Positions 1 through 8,070 are shown, counted from the first letter of the stretch. The stretch: DNA of 64,000 nt from Pseudomonas sp. UBA1879 (GCF_002338065.1 NZ_DDHJ01000005.1:70647-134646); one strand, 5' to 3'. The notes: generated from the sequence alone by a model not told the origin. Program-made: numbers and translations.

Positions 1-586
1 CCGGGCTCAGCCCATAGCGCTCAGCCAGTACGCTGGCTTCACCGAGCGACTGGATGGCGTGGGTGATCATCATGTTGCCGGCGATCTTGGCGATACACGC
101 GTGAACCGGTCGATCGCCCATGATCCAAGTCTTTTTCCCCAGCACGTCGAAGAGGGGTTGGACGGTGGCGATCGCTGCTCGCGATCCAGCCACCACAATG
201 TTCATTTCACCCCTGGCCGCCACCGCCGGTATGCCGAAAACGGGCGCCGCGACCAGCGCCACACCCAGCCTGTGATGGACAGCCTGCAGTTCTTCGATGA
301 GCAGGGGGGAGAGGGTCGACATCACAATGTGAACACACGCTGTGTCGGCACTTTCCAACGCCCCGGCAGACAACAGCACTTCGCGAACGGCGCGATCATC
401 AGCCAGCATGCTGATGACGACGTCTTCCTGGAAGGCCGCTGCCGGGGATACGAGCGCGCGTACACCCTCCAAGTCGGCCAACGCCTCAGGGTTGCGGTTC
501 CAGGCCGATACGCGGTGGCCTGCCTTGATGAGCAACGGGATCATCGCCCGGCCCATACTTCCTGTCCCGATAAAACCGATATTCAT
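1..586 (-). CDS. NAD(P)-dependent oxidoreductase, 3-hydroxyisobutyrate dehydrogenase family (3' end outside window)
   Basis: About 195 codons are visible; the C-terminus lies beyond base 1. The product opens with MNIGFIGTGSMGRAM, the Rossmann dinucleotide motif GxGxMG at residues 7-12 that is typical of beta-hydroxyacid dehydrogenases, followed by an HIBADH-like N-domain and a stretch reading KIAGNMM, which corresponds to the conserved K-x2-NN/NM substrate-side motif carrying the catalytic lysine. By family it would oxidise a beta-hydroxy acid or reduce the matching semialdehyde in the cytoplasm. The ATG at 584-586 is preceded by GGAG at suitable spacing. The substrate cannot be told from the sequence. 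The next gene on the same strand is a frameshifted hydrolase. Confidence 0.85.
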   Translation of the reverse strand, partial: MNIGFIGTGSMGRAMIPLLIKAGHRVSAWNRNPEALADLEGVRALVSPAAAFQEDVVISMLADDRAVREVLLSAGALESADTACVHIVMSTLSPLLIEELQAVHHRLGVALVAAPVFGIPAVAARGEMNIVVAGSRAAIATVQPLFDVLGKKTWIMGDRPVHACIAKIAGNMMITHAIQSLGEASVLAERYGLSP

Positions 587-652
587 GTGGGGTCTCCGCT
601 ACGGTTGTGCAGTCCACCCAGTATGTGCGTTGGGGAATGGCTGCGGGACTGC

Positions 653-685
653 CATTGCTGCAACCTCAGCGTTCATATTTGTACG
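653..685 (-). promoter_or_regulatory. 33-bp regulatory-like element, copy A
   Basis: Read on the minus strand it starts CGTACAAATATGAACG and ends GGTTGCAGCAATG. It matches 25 of 33 positions, without gaps, with the segment at 4026-4058 just before a LysR gene. It lies 67-99 bp upstream of the dehydrogenase start at 586, where an activator or repressor site would be expected. Its left half, CAAATATGAACG, also resembles arms of the inverted repeats at 7141, 25142 and 26537. The binding protein is unknown; regulation is inferred from position and conservation only. Confidence 0.45.
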
Positions 686-752
686 AAGAGCGGTGTGGGC
701 TGGAGTTTGGGGGGGGCAGGGCATTATCCGAAGCGGCCCACCCTCCTCAGAC

Positions 753-1597
753 TCACTGGCTGTCATCCAGGAAATGCACTACGGCCGCGTTAAAGAAAGC
801 GGGGTCCTGAATGAACGCGAAATGACTGCATTGGGCAGGATCAGCAGGCCGGCTTTAGGGATGGTGGCCGCCACGTACTCCAAGTGATCGCGCTTGATGG
901 CTTCGTCATGGTCTCCGTCCACTATCAGAATTGGCGAAGTGATTTTCTTCAGATCGTTATCGCCCCAGTTCGGTTGGCTGGCCCACATGTGGCTGATCTG
1001 CTCGACGAACGCATCGAAATCCTTGGGCGTAGGAGAGAGGCGGGCGTATTCCTTTCCAGTGCGCTCAATAAATGCCGCGAAGGTCGGATTTTCCTCGACA
1101 TGCTCCTTGACCCCGGTTGTCGAAGTATTGGGTGCAAAGGCAAACACCTTGCCGGTACGAAGCGGGTAACGCATCGCAAGGTCTAAACCGATGATCGCGC
1201 CATCACTCCAGCCAACGATATCAGCGCGCGGGATCTTCAACGTGTCCAGCACGCCCACCACATCGTCGGCCATGAGGTCGTAGCCAAAGGGTTGAGCATC
1301 GCGCGAGCTGCGGCCGTGCCCTCGACTGTCCACCGTTATGACCGTGTGTTTGCCCGAGAGCGCTTTAACCTGATTGCCCCAATAATCAGAGTTTGAAAGG
1401 CCGCCGTGCAGCAGAACCACTGGGGAGCCGTGGCCGCTGATGGCGTAATAGATCTTCACGCCATTAACAGAGGCGTATCCGCTTTTTACACCGGATACAG
1501 GAGCAGGCGTCTGGGGCAAGGTTTCCCATCGCTCGGCAGCATCCGTGATCGCCGACACCGACAAGCAAAGCGCTGCAAAAATCAACTGACGAATCAT
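753..1597 (-). pseudogene. Secreted alpha/beta-hydrolase with a C-terminal frameshift that removes the catalytic His
   Basis: The open frame 779-1597 gives a 272-residue protein with a Sec signal peptide (about residues 1-20), an oxyanion region LLHGG (63-67) and a nucleophile elbow GWSDG with Ser131, plus the acid-strand motif IVDGDHDE. The last 22 residues of that frame look random. Shifting by one base near 826-829 restores a normal family ending, with HFAFIQDP at the place where the catalytic His is expected, and runs to a TGA at 753-755. One base therefore seems to be missing relative to an intact ancestor. This is either a recent inactivating mutation or a sequencing error. The ATG at 1597 has an AAGGAC ribosome site. 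Confidence 0.75.
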
Positions 1598-1821
1598 TGT
1601 GAGTCCTTGGGATTTCTGATGAATGCGGGGTGCCCGACTTTATTCAGGGGCGTTTTTATATACGTTCGACCCATGGCAGACGTTCAAGAAGCTGGCGTTG
1701 GCTAGCTATATCGGCCTGCACTTGGCCTCTGACGACAAACGCTTCTTTCATCGCAGGATTGCTATCGATGGCTCATGAGCGCGGTAAGTGTTTGGCACCC
1801 TCAAACCCTGCGGATAAAGGC

Positions 1822-2484
1822 TCACCGCGCATCGAAATGGACCGGGTCGTCTTTGAAAATGTCTTCGTAGAGTCTCGCGACGGCAGGCGTGAAGTTCTGT
1901 TTTGAAGGCACCAGAAACGCCTCTGCGGGTGCGAGCTGTTTGACATAAATGACTTCGTAGATACGAAGCAGGGTGCCCGGCTCGGTTTCTTCGAGATCAA
2001 AGCCCGGCATGATGCCTACTGCTGTGTAGCCCGCCCGCTCCAGGGCTTGTTGCATGTAGGGGGTTCTGGTCGTGGCCATGCCGTAGATCAAGCCTGCCCC
2101 CATGTGGCGGCCCATCTTTTCGCCAAGCTCTTGGGCGGCTACTGCCAGATTGGACTGTCGATGGGGGCGGGCCACTGCGCCGACTCGCCCGAAAATGACG
2201 TCCGGGCCGTCGATCTTTTCCCAAGTGGCGATAGCAACGATTTCATCGCTGTGGCGAACGACCATGGCAAGGATTGCCGTGGTGCGGCGGTCAGTACCTA
2301 CGACTTTTTCTTCGTAAAACGCCGGGTCCATGAGCGAACTGCCCATGCCCACGGAGATGGAGGGAAACCATGTTTTGAAGAAAGTTATTGCGATGTCGAT
2401 CTCGTCCTGCCTTAACAGATCCCAGCTGTAGTCGGCGGGGAGCGGGGTGAACATGCGTATTTCATCAATCGTCGGCCAATTCAT
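1822..2484 (-). CDS. GNAT-like N-acetyltransferase family protein
   Basis: A 220-residue cytoplasmic protein. The central segment has the run GRVGAVARPHRQSNLA, which matches the acetyl-CoA-binding motif A of GNAT enzymes in position and character, followed by a helix and YMQQALERAGYTAVGIMPG, the usual GNAT motif B strand-helix pattern. By family it would move an acetyl or acyl group from CoA to an amine; the acceptor is unknown. I chose ATG 2484 rather than the upstream GTG 2493, because AAGGTG sits directly before it. It shares its strand with the two chorismate mutase genes further upstream, but no functional link is evident. Confidence 0.6.
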   Translation of the reverse strand: MNWPTIDEIRMFTPLPADYSWDLLRQDEIDIAITFFKTWFPSISVGMGSSLMDPAFYEEKVVGTDRRTTAILAMVVRHSDEIVAIATWEKIDGPDVIFGRVGAVARPHRQSNLAVAAQELGEKMGRHMGAGLIYGMATTRTPYMQQALERAGYTAVGIMPGFDLEETEPGTLLRIYEVIYVKQLAPAEAFLVPSKQNFTPAVARLYEDIFKDDPVHFDAR

Positions 2485-2514
2485 TGACTTCACCTTGTCG
2501 AGGGGCTGGGGGCT

Positions 2515-3114
2515 TTAATGGGTTACAGCGGCTGTAGCGGGAGGTTGAGCGACGCATAACTCTCCGGTAGCTCGAATCAACGCCATTTCGTGCAGTCTGT
2601 CCTTGGCGAGTTTTGGCAGTGCCTGGTTCAGCCAAAGTGGGCAGGCCGGATCAGTCCTTGAGCGGCTGAACGTTGCGTATTGCTGCAGCAGTCCGGTCTG
2701 AAGTGCATCCAGGCGAGGACGTATCTGATTCCCCAAGTCGGGACGCGGCGTCGGCGGCGCCTTTCCATCCGAGTGCCAGGCCGAGAGCAAACCGTATTGA
2801 ACGAGTTTGTTCGCTTCAATCTGGGCAGCCATCAATTGCGCCGCCTCGTCTCCCGCGATGGCGTAACTCGCGGCCTGCCGTTGTGCATTGGCGATCACGG
2901 TCGACTCTCGGTCACTGTCCTGAACAGGTTGTGCGCTGTCCCATTTGGTGAGCGCTACGAGGTCGGCGATTTCGAGGCGCTCGTTGATCATGCTCAGAAG
3001 AGGCTTCAACGACTCAGGGGGCGGTGTGTGCGGATCGCTGGCTGGCGTTGCCATGGCGCTCATGCTGGCGACGGCCAGGGGAAAAAGCGCGGTTCTCATC
3101 ACGAATTTCAACAT
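2515..3114 (-). CDS. Exported chorismate mutase, AroQ-gamma type
   Basis: A 199-residue protein with a Sec signal peptide of about 22 residues ending near AMATPASD. The mature part is all-helical and carries the AroQ-gamma pattern: a first helix with LLSMINERLEIADLVALTKW, then DSDRE, then a C-terminal Cys pair consistent with a periplasmic disulfide. By family it converts chorismate to prephenate in the periplasm, a location where chorismate is not normally expected. The ATG at 3112-3114 is used because the preceding frame codes for non-signal residues and a GAGGAAC site lies upstream. The gene follows a cytoplasmic chorismate mutase-like gene on the same strand, separated by about 96 bp. Confidence 0.8.
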   Translation of the reverse strand: MLKFVMRTALFPLAVASMSAMATPASDPHTPPPESLKPLLSMINERLEIADLVALTKWDSAQPVQDSDRESTVIANAQRQAASYAIAGDEAAQLMAAQIEANKLVQYGLLSAWHSDGKAPPTPRPDLGNQIRPRLDALQTGLLQQYATFSRSRTDPACPLWLNQALPKLAKDRLHEMALIRATGELCVAQPPATAAVTH

Positions 3115-3210
3115 GGGAAATCTCTCTGTTCCTCGCTGATCTGCAGAAAGGCGAATGATGGAAAGTTGGAAAGCGCCGAAGTCTTGCAAAAAAAACGTCG
3201 CGTCTCGCCG

Positions 3211-3549
3211 TCAGTTGCGGGGGAAACCCTCAGCCGGACTGTGGCTCGCTGCTTCCTCGACGGCCGCTATTTGACGGTGGCGTTGCACCACCTCACTGAT
3301 CACAAACTCCATCAGTTTTTCAACGAAGCCAGGATCGAGATTGGCCTCTTCAGCCAAGCGTGTGAGCCGTTCGTATTGACGCTGCTCACGTTCCTTGTCC
3401 ACCGCGGGCAACTGATATTTTGCCTTGAGCAGCCCGACCTGATCGGTGCAACGAAAGCGCTCTGCCAGCATATGGATCAGCGCGGCGTCAATGTTGTCGA
3501 TCGTCTGTCGGAATGTCGAAAGTTGGGTGCCGATGTCACGTGTGTCCAC
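3211..3549 (-). CDS. Chorismate mutase type II (AroQ-like), cytoplasmic
   Basis: A 112-residue helical protein without a signal peptide. The helix-1 segment has IDNIDAALIHMLAERF, followed by the conserved K (LLKAKY) and a VDKEREQRQYERL segment, the Arg/Lys layout of AroQ-fold chorismate mutases and related pyruvate-lyase or aminodeoxychorismate mutases. I start it at GTG 3549, which has AGAGGA six bases upstream; a longer ATG start at 3654 adds 35 residues with only a weak ribosome site. It lies next to an exported chorismate mutase gene, so the two may act on the same compound on opposite sides of the inner membrane. The exact reaction is not proven by sequence. Confidence 0.75.
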   Translation of the reverse strand: MDTRDIGTQLSTFRQTIDNIDAALIHMLAERFRCTDQVGLLKAKYQLPAVDKEREQRQYERLTRLAEEANLDPGFVEKLMEFVISEVVQRHRQIAAVEEAASHSPAEGFPRN

Positions 3550-3729
3550 GGGATGTCCTCTTTGAAACTGTGCGTTTTGAAATCCCTGTAGGGTCTCCAC
3601 ATAGTCCTTTTTCAGGAGCTCGATTCGGCGTAACCGAACGTCGAGAATCGTCATTCATCCGCAGGCTGCTCTTCTCGCGGTCGTTGGAAGTGAGCTGAAG
3701 AGCGAGCCCGCCCCATAGCGATATCCAAC

Positions 3730-3743
3730 CTACTAGAAGGTAG
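3730..3743. promoter_or_regulatory. Short inverted repeat, copy 1
   Basis: CTACTAGAAGGTAG is a CTAC/GTAG inverted repeat; a near-identical copy (one base different) sits 121 bp downstream. The size and spacing resemble TetR-family operators, but no TetR gene is adjacent. The region 3550-4068 contains no convincing gene, so the sites could serve the chorismate mutase pair on the minus strand or be leftovers of a lost gene. Confidence 0.35.
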
Positions 3744-3850
3744 CCTTCAAGGCAACAGGTTACGTTCTACCCTAAGGTTCTTTGGTTTAGATGGCCACAG
3801 TCTCAGAGCTGGGTGGAAGAAACCGTTTTTAAGATAAGTTGGCGTAATAC

Positions 3851-3864
3851 CTACTGGAAGGTAG
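3851..3864. promoter_or_regulatory. Short inverted repeat, copy 2
   Basis: CTACTGGAAGGTAG is the second copy of the repeat at 3730. In both copies the flanks read ACCTACT...GGTAG. The rest of the gap 3550-4068 shows only the LysR-proximal element at 4026 and no supported coding sequence. Confidence 0.35.
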
Positions 3865-4025
3865 GGTTTCGTCAGCAGCGTTTTGCTACCCGCGTCCCCC
3901 CACCCATGCTGAGCATCGACGTTCGAGCGAGGCAACCGAAGCAGGATCTGCAGCAAGACTGAATGCCCCTGCGCTAGGCCGGCAGACCTGCGATACCGCT
4001 GCGCATGGGATTGCTACAAGCACGT

Positions 4026-4058
4026 CAATGCTGCAACCTCGTCATACAGTTTTGTACG
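4026..4058 (-). promoter_or_regulatory. 33-bp regulatory-like element, copy B
   Basis: This is the second copy of the element at 653-685, with 25 of 33 positions identical in the same orientation relative to the minus strand. Shared blocks include CGTACAAA and GAGGTTGCAGCA. It ends ten bases before the LysR start at 4069, so it overlaps that gene's leader. This is compatible with autoregulation by the LysR protein or with a shared site for another regulator. Confidence 0.45.
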
Positions 4059-4068
4059 GGGTAGGGTG

Positions 4069-4920
4069 ATGGACTGGAGTGATATGCGGGTCTTTCTGGC
4101 GATTGCTCGCAGCGGGTCATTGGGCGCCGCGGCGAAGCAGTTGGGCGTCAGCCACCCCACGGTCGGCCGCCGCTTGCAGTTGCTTGAACAGACGAGTGGC
4201 CAACCCCTGTTTTTACGGACTGCCCAAGGGCTGGTGCTCACCGACACCGGTGAGCGGATTCTCGGTCTGGCAGAGGAGATGGAGCAGAGTGCGTTGTCGA
4301 TTGAACGTCGCTTGGCGGGTGACAGCGACCAGCCTGAAGGGCTGCTGCGGATCTCGTGTGCGGAGTGGTTCGCCGGTTACGTCCTGACGCCGGTTTTTCG
4401 TGAGATGGCGAGACGGTATCCGCTGATAGCGCCCGAGGTGATACCCGGCCATCGGTTGTTCGATCTGGCGCGACGTGACGCGGATATTGCCTTTCGCATC
4501 GTGCCGTTCACCGAACCCGATATCGTGCACCGCAAGCTGACCACCATGCGCTACGGTCTCTATTCGAGCGCTGGCAGTCCTGCGCCAAAGCCCGATGGCG
4601 AGGGCCTGGGGCTGATATTGATGAACATCGCTCAAGCTCACTACCCCGATGTGCACTGGCTGCAGCAGCGATATCCACTGGCCCGTACGGTCTTCACCAG
4701 TAGCAGCCGCACGGTACAGGCTCAGATGTGCGCGAGCGGCCTGGGTGTGGCGGTCTTGCCGCGACCCCTTGGCGATCGAACGCCGGGCCTTCAACTGCTT
4801 GACCCGGACGAGCCGCCACCCGGTCGTGACATCTGGATGGGCTATCACCAGGACATGCGGCAAATGGACAGGCTGCGCGCACTCGCCGATCTGGCAGCTA
4901 CCATGATCGGCTCGGATTGA
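4069..4920 (+). CDS. LysR-family transcriptional regulator
   Basis: A 283-residue LTTR. The N-terminal winged helix-turn-helix spans residues 3-60 (DMRVFLAIARSGSLGAAAKQ, then HPTVGRRLQLLE), followed by the linker helix and a periplasmic-binding-protein-like effector domain. The subgroup that starts MDWSDLRVFL usually regulates neighbouring oxidoreductase or transport genes. ATG 4069 is preferred over GTG 4066 because GGGGTAGGG precedes it at good spacing. Its neighbours are a gene-poor gap upstream and a convergent MFS gene. The element overlapping its leader recurs upstream of the dehydrogenase at 586, making that gene a candidate target. Confidence 0.9.
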   Translation: MDWSDMRVFLAIARSGSLGAAAKQLGVSHPTVGRRLQLLEQTSGQPLFLRTAQGLVLTDTGERILGLAEEMEQSALSIERRLAGDSDQPEGLLRISCAEWFAGYVLTPVFREMARRYPLIAPEVIPGHRLFDLARRDADIAFRIVPFTEPDIVHRKLTTMRYGLYSSAGSPAPKPDGEGLGLILMNIAQAHYPDVHWLQQRYPLARTVFTSSSRTVQAQMCASGLGVAVLPRPLGDRTPGLQLLDPDEPPPGRDIWMGYHQDMRQMDRLRALADLAATMIGSD

Positions 4921-4963
4921 TGATGCGCGGTCCCGGCGGGATCGCGCTCATCGTTGGAAGGAT

Positions 4964-6403
4964 TCAAGGGGTAGCGGGCTGGCGCAGCAGACTGAAGCTC
5001 AGCCCCGCCCCCAAGGCCAGGAAGGCGGCGATACAAAGAACAGACACGCTGAAAGCGTGAGTGATCACGGCCTCATCCGTGCCGCTGTCGAGCAGGGTGT
5101 AGAAAACGCCGCCGATCACCGCCACGCTCAGCGATGTGCTGAGTTGCAATGCCGCACTGGTGATACCCGCGATCATGCCCGAGTAGGCTGGCGCGACCCT
5201 GCCAGTCACCATTCGCATCAGCGTCGGGAGTGCCAGACCCTGGCCGAATCCGATCACAAACAGGATGACAGCCAACAGCGAGGCGGACGGCGCAGCGTTA
5301 GTAGGCGTCGCCTTCACAAGCCAGGCCAGCGCCAGGAATCCGATGACCTCCAATGCCATTCCCACCGGATTGACGTAAACCCCAAAGAGCCGCTTGAACT
5401 GCCCAGTGGACAATGGACCCAACAGAAAGCCCGCGCCAAAAGGCAGGAAAATCAGACCCGCATGGAGCGGAGTCGCGTGCAGGGCGCCTTGCAGGTAAAT
5501 CGAAAACAACAGGAAGAACACGCCGATCGCATAAAAGCACAGAGCGACCATCAGGGCTCGACCCAGGCCCGGCGCTTTCAGCGCGGCAGGATTGAGCAGA
5601 GGTGTACCACCGGCGCGATGCAAACGGATTTCGTATTGCCAAAACAGCCAGGCCAGCACCGGTACCGCAGCCAGCGACAGCCAGGCCCACAGTGGCCAGC
5701 CGGCTTCGCGGCCTTCGATCAGGGGAACGATCAGAGCACCCAGCGTCAGAATCGACAGGGCCGTGCCGCACAGGTCCAGCTTGCTCGCGTGCGCCGCGCG
5801 GGTCTCCTTGAATACCGGAATCCCGAACACCACGACCAATAGTGCAATGGGCAGATTCACCAGAAAGATCGCTCGCCATCCCAAGCCCATGACATTGAGG
5901 GCAATCAGAACCCCGCCCAGCGCCTGACCGATCACGGACGCCAGCCCGAACACGGCGCCGTAGATGCTCAACGCCAGTGGCTTTTCGGATTCGGGAAAGA
6001 TTGCTTGCACCGAGGCGAGCGCCTGCGGCGCCATCACCGCAGCCGTTACGCCTTGCAGTGCACGCCCGGCGATCAGCATCCAGGGCGACGTGGCGAGCCC
6101 GCACAGCAGGGATGCCGCCGCGAACCCGACCAGCCCCAGAAAGAACATGCGCCCGCGACCATAAAGATCGCCCAGCCGTCCCCCGGTGATCAGCGTGACG
6201 GCGTAAAGCGTTGCATAAGAAGAGATCACCAGTTGTTCGGCGGAAGAACCGGTGCCCAGATCACCTTGAATCGAGGGCAAAGCGACGTTAACGATGAAGA
6301 AGTCCAATGGCGGCAGGAACGCGCCGACCAGCAGGATGACGAACATGAACCAGCGCTTTGGATCATGGGTGATGTCGGCGTTTTGAGTCATGGTAAGAGA
6401 CAT
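4964..6403 (-). CDS. MFS multidrug-type transporter, DHA2 (14-TM) family
   Basis: A 479-residue inner-membrane protein with hydrophobic segments in the number and spacing of 14-TM drug:H+ antiporters. Motif A appears as GRLGDLYGRGRMF in loop 2-3, and motif C-like glycine and proline residues occur in TM5 (GVLIALNVMGLGW region). By family it exports toxic amphiphilic or disinfectant-like compounds using the proton gradient. It follows the TetR gene at 6448 on the same strand after a 44-bp gap that itself contains an AACCG-TT-CGGTT inverted repeat, matching the one in the TetR promoter. It is probably repressed by that TetR protein. The start has an AAAGGA site. Confidence 0.9.
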   Translation of the reverse strand: MSLTMTQNADITHDPKRWFMFVILLVGAFLPPLDFFIVNVALPSIQGDLGTGSSAEQLVISSYATLYAVTLITGGRLGDLYGRGRMFFLGLVGFAAASLLCGLATSPWMLIAGRALQGVTAAVMAPQALASVQAIFPESEKPLALSIYGAVFGLASVIGQALGGVLIALNVMGLGWRAIFLVNLPIALLVVVFGIPVFKETRAAHASKLDLCGTALSILTLGALIVPLIEGREAGWPLWAWLSLAAVPVLAWLFWQYEIRLHRAGGTPLLNPAALKAPGLGRALMVALCFYAIGVFFLLFSIYLQGALHATPLHAGLIFLPFGAGFLLGPLSTGQFKRLFGVYVNPVGMALEVIGFLALAWLVKATPTNAAPSASLLAVILFVIGFGQGLALPTLMRMVTGRVAPAYSGMIAGITSAALQLSTSLSVAVIGGVFYTLLDSGTDEAVITHAFSVSVLCIAAFLALGAGLSFSLLRQPATP

Positions 6404-6422
6404 AAGAGGGGTTCCTTTAAGA

Positions 6423-6434
6423 AACCGTTCGGTT
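6423..6434. promoter_or_regulatory. Candidate TetR operator before the MFS gene
   Basis: AACCGTTCGGTT is an AACCG-NN-CGGTT inverted repeat located 20 bp before the MFS start. The same AACCG-NN-CGGTT core occurs in the TetR/SDR divergent promoter at 7094-7105. Confidence 0.55.
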
Positions 6435-6447
6435 CCAGACGAGGTGA

Positions 6448-7059
6448 TTAAATGTTTGATTGGCTATCAAGAAGGCGCATTGAGCGCCCGACCAGTGCGA
6501 TCATGTCTGCCTCGCTTGCACCGGTTTTTCCAAGTACCCGCATGCCCTCGATCTGACAGACGAGGAAATGAGCCATTGCCTGTTCATCGCCTTCGCCGAA
6601 TTCCCCCGCCGCCTGTCCACGAATGATCGCGCTGGCGTACAGCTGTTGAGTGCGGTGAAGCATGCGGGAGATTCGTTGCCCGACCTCGGGCTCTTGCGCG
6701 ACCAGTTCATTGGCCACCGCCACCAACATGCAGCCTCTTCGTCCTTCTTCGCCGGAAGAGGAGCGGGCGTGGCGCAGCATGGATTCGCGGATCGCCTGCC
6801 TGGCGGTACCGGACTGAGAAAGGATGTCTGCCGTGACTTTCAAAGCTTGTGCGCAGTAGATATCGAGGGCTGCGAGGAGCAGCCCTTTCTTGTCGCCAAA
6901 GGCTTTGTACAAACTTCCCCGGGACAATCCAGTGCCCTGGATGAGGTCGGGCAACGACGCGCCTTCGTAGCCGCGATCCCAGAACACGTGCATGGCATTG
7001 CGGGCGGCATCCCCCAGTTCGAACTGTCGTGGACGCCCGGGTCCGGGTGCATGAGTCAT
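6448..7059 (-). CDS. TetR/AcrR-family transcriptional repressor
   Basis: A 203-residue regulator. Residues 9-55 form the TetR DNA-binding domain: GRPRQF, then AMHVFWDRGYEGASLPDLIQ, GLSRGSLYKAFGDKKGL. The C-terminal ligand domain has the GRRGCMLV segment common in repressors of oxidoreductase and efflux genes. It is divergent from the SDR gene at 7254 and upstream of the MFS gene at 4964; both promoters carry AACCG-NN-CGGTT repeats. A single repressor controlling efflux, an oxidoreductase and itself is the simplest reading. The inducer is unknown. Confidence 0.9.
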   Translation of the reverse strand: MTHAPGPGRPRQFELGDAARNAMHVFWDRGYEGASLPDLIQGTGLSRGSLYKAFGDKKGLLLAALDIYCAQALKVTADILSQSGTARQAIRESMLRHARSSSGEEGRRGCMLVAVANELVAQEPEVGQRISRMLHRTQQLYASAIIRGQAAGEFGEGDEQAMAHFLVCQIEGMRVLGKTGASEADMIALVGRSMRLLDSQSNI

Positions 7060-7092
7060 CGATCAGAACTCCTGAGTGTCGGTTCAGACCGA

Positions 7093-7106
7093 GAACCGAT
7101 CGGTTC
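7093..7106. promoter_or_regulatory. Candidate TetR operator in the divergent TetR/SDR promoter
   Basis: GAACCGATCGGTTC is a perfect 14-bp palindrome. It lies 34 bp from the TetR start and about 148 bp before the SDR start. An extra half site, GGTTC, lies just before it. A second copy of the core precedes the MFS gene. Confidence 0.6.
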
Positions 7107-7140
7107 CAATCTAAATGAATCTTTCGGCATTTACGCCTCA

Positions 7141-7169
7141 CAAAAATGTACGCCCAGCGTTCATTTGTG
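7141..7169. promoter_or_regulatory. Operator-like inverted repeat, element C
   Basis: Arms CAAAAATGTACG and CGTTCATTTGTG are separated by five bases (CCCAG). This is an imperfect version of the palindrome at 25142-25170. It lies about 85 bp before the SDR start at 7254, in addition to the separate TetR-type palindrome at 7093, which suggests that the SDR gene is under two regulators. Confidence 0.5.
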
Positions 7170-7253
7170 GCAGTGCCGTTCGCGTCGAATGTTTCCCACA
7201 ATGGCTCACAGTGGTTTCACTTGATCCATCCCGCCAACACTGAGGAGTCAGAC

Positions 7254-8012
7254 ATGCCAACTAAATTCACTGATCAAATTGCAGTCGTCACAGGCGCATC
7301 CACCGGCATCGGCTTTGCCATCGCACAGGGGCTGATCGAGCAAGGTGCGAAACGCGTTTACATCACCGGCCGTTCGGCAGGCACGCTGGAAGCTGCGGTG
7401 GCCAAACTGGGCGAGAAGGCAGTGGCGGTCATTTCCGACGTTTCTCGTCAGGCTGACCTTGATGAACTGAAGGCGGTGATCAAGGCGAACGGCGATCAGG
7501 TGGACGCGGTGTTTGCCAACGCGGGTATCTGCGAAAAAAACCCGGTAGGCGAGACCAGCGAAGCGGCCTACTACACGATGTTCGACATCAACGTGAAGGG
7601 TGTCTTTTTCACCGTTCAGACGCTGCTGCCGTTGATGAAGGACGGCTCCGCGATTGTATTGACCGCCTCGATCTGCTCGAGCAACGGGCTGGAAGGGTTG
7701 AGCCTGTACAACGCTTCCAAAGCCGCCGTGCGCTCTTTCGCCCGCACATGGGCCAACGAACTCAAAGGCCGCAAGATCCGCGCGAACGTGGTCAGCCCGG
7801 GCTTCACTCGCACGCCGATCCAGGATAACGGTCTGGGGATGAGCGAAAGCGAGATCGCCGACCTGCGCAAATACGTTGAGCAGATCACACCGCTTGGTTA
7901 CATGGCCGAACCGGAAGAAATCGCCTCGTCCGCACTGTTCCTGGCGTCCGACGATGCGCGGTATGTCAACGGTGTCGAGTTGATGGTCGACGGCGGCCTG
8001 TCGCAAATCTGA
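7254..8012 (+). CDS. SDR-family NAD(P)-dependent oxidoreductase
   Basis: A 252-residue classical short-chain dehydrogenase. The cofactor motif TGASTGIG is at residues 13-20, ANAG at 88-91, and the catalytic set is Ser139, Tyr152 and Lys156 (YNASK). A C-terminal VNGVELMVDGG segment matches the family. It would oxidise or reduce a hydroxyl/carbonyl group; the substrate is unknown. ATG 7254 is chosen because GAGGAG lies nine bases before it and the homologous N-terminus begins there; upstream codons hold the operator sites. The NTF2-like gene follows after 58 bp. Confidence 0.92.
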   Translation: MPTKFTDQIAVVTGASTGIGFAIAQGLIEQGAKRVYITGRSAGTLEAAVAKLGEKAVAVISDVSRQADLDELKAVIKANGDQVDAVFANAGICEKNPVGETSEAAYYTMFDINVKGVFFTVQTLLPLMKDGSAIVLTASICSSNGLEGLSLYNASKAAVRSFARTWANELKGRKIRANVVSPGFTRTPIQDNGLGMSESEIADLRKYVEQITPLGYMAEPEEIASSALFLASDDARYVNGVELMVDGGLSQI

Positions 8013-8070
8013 AGATCCACCACGCCTCGAGCAGCCCTTGTTGAGGGTCTGCTTCCAACAGGACGACATC

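Noticed and set aside
3747..3956. Possible 69-codon gene in the gap before the LysR gene
   Set aside because: TTG start, no ribosome site, no recognisable motif, and it covers one of the inverted repeats.
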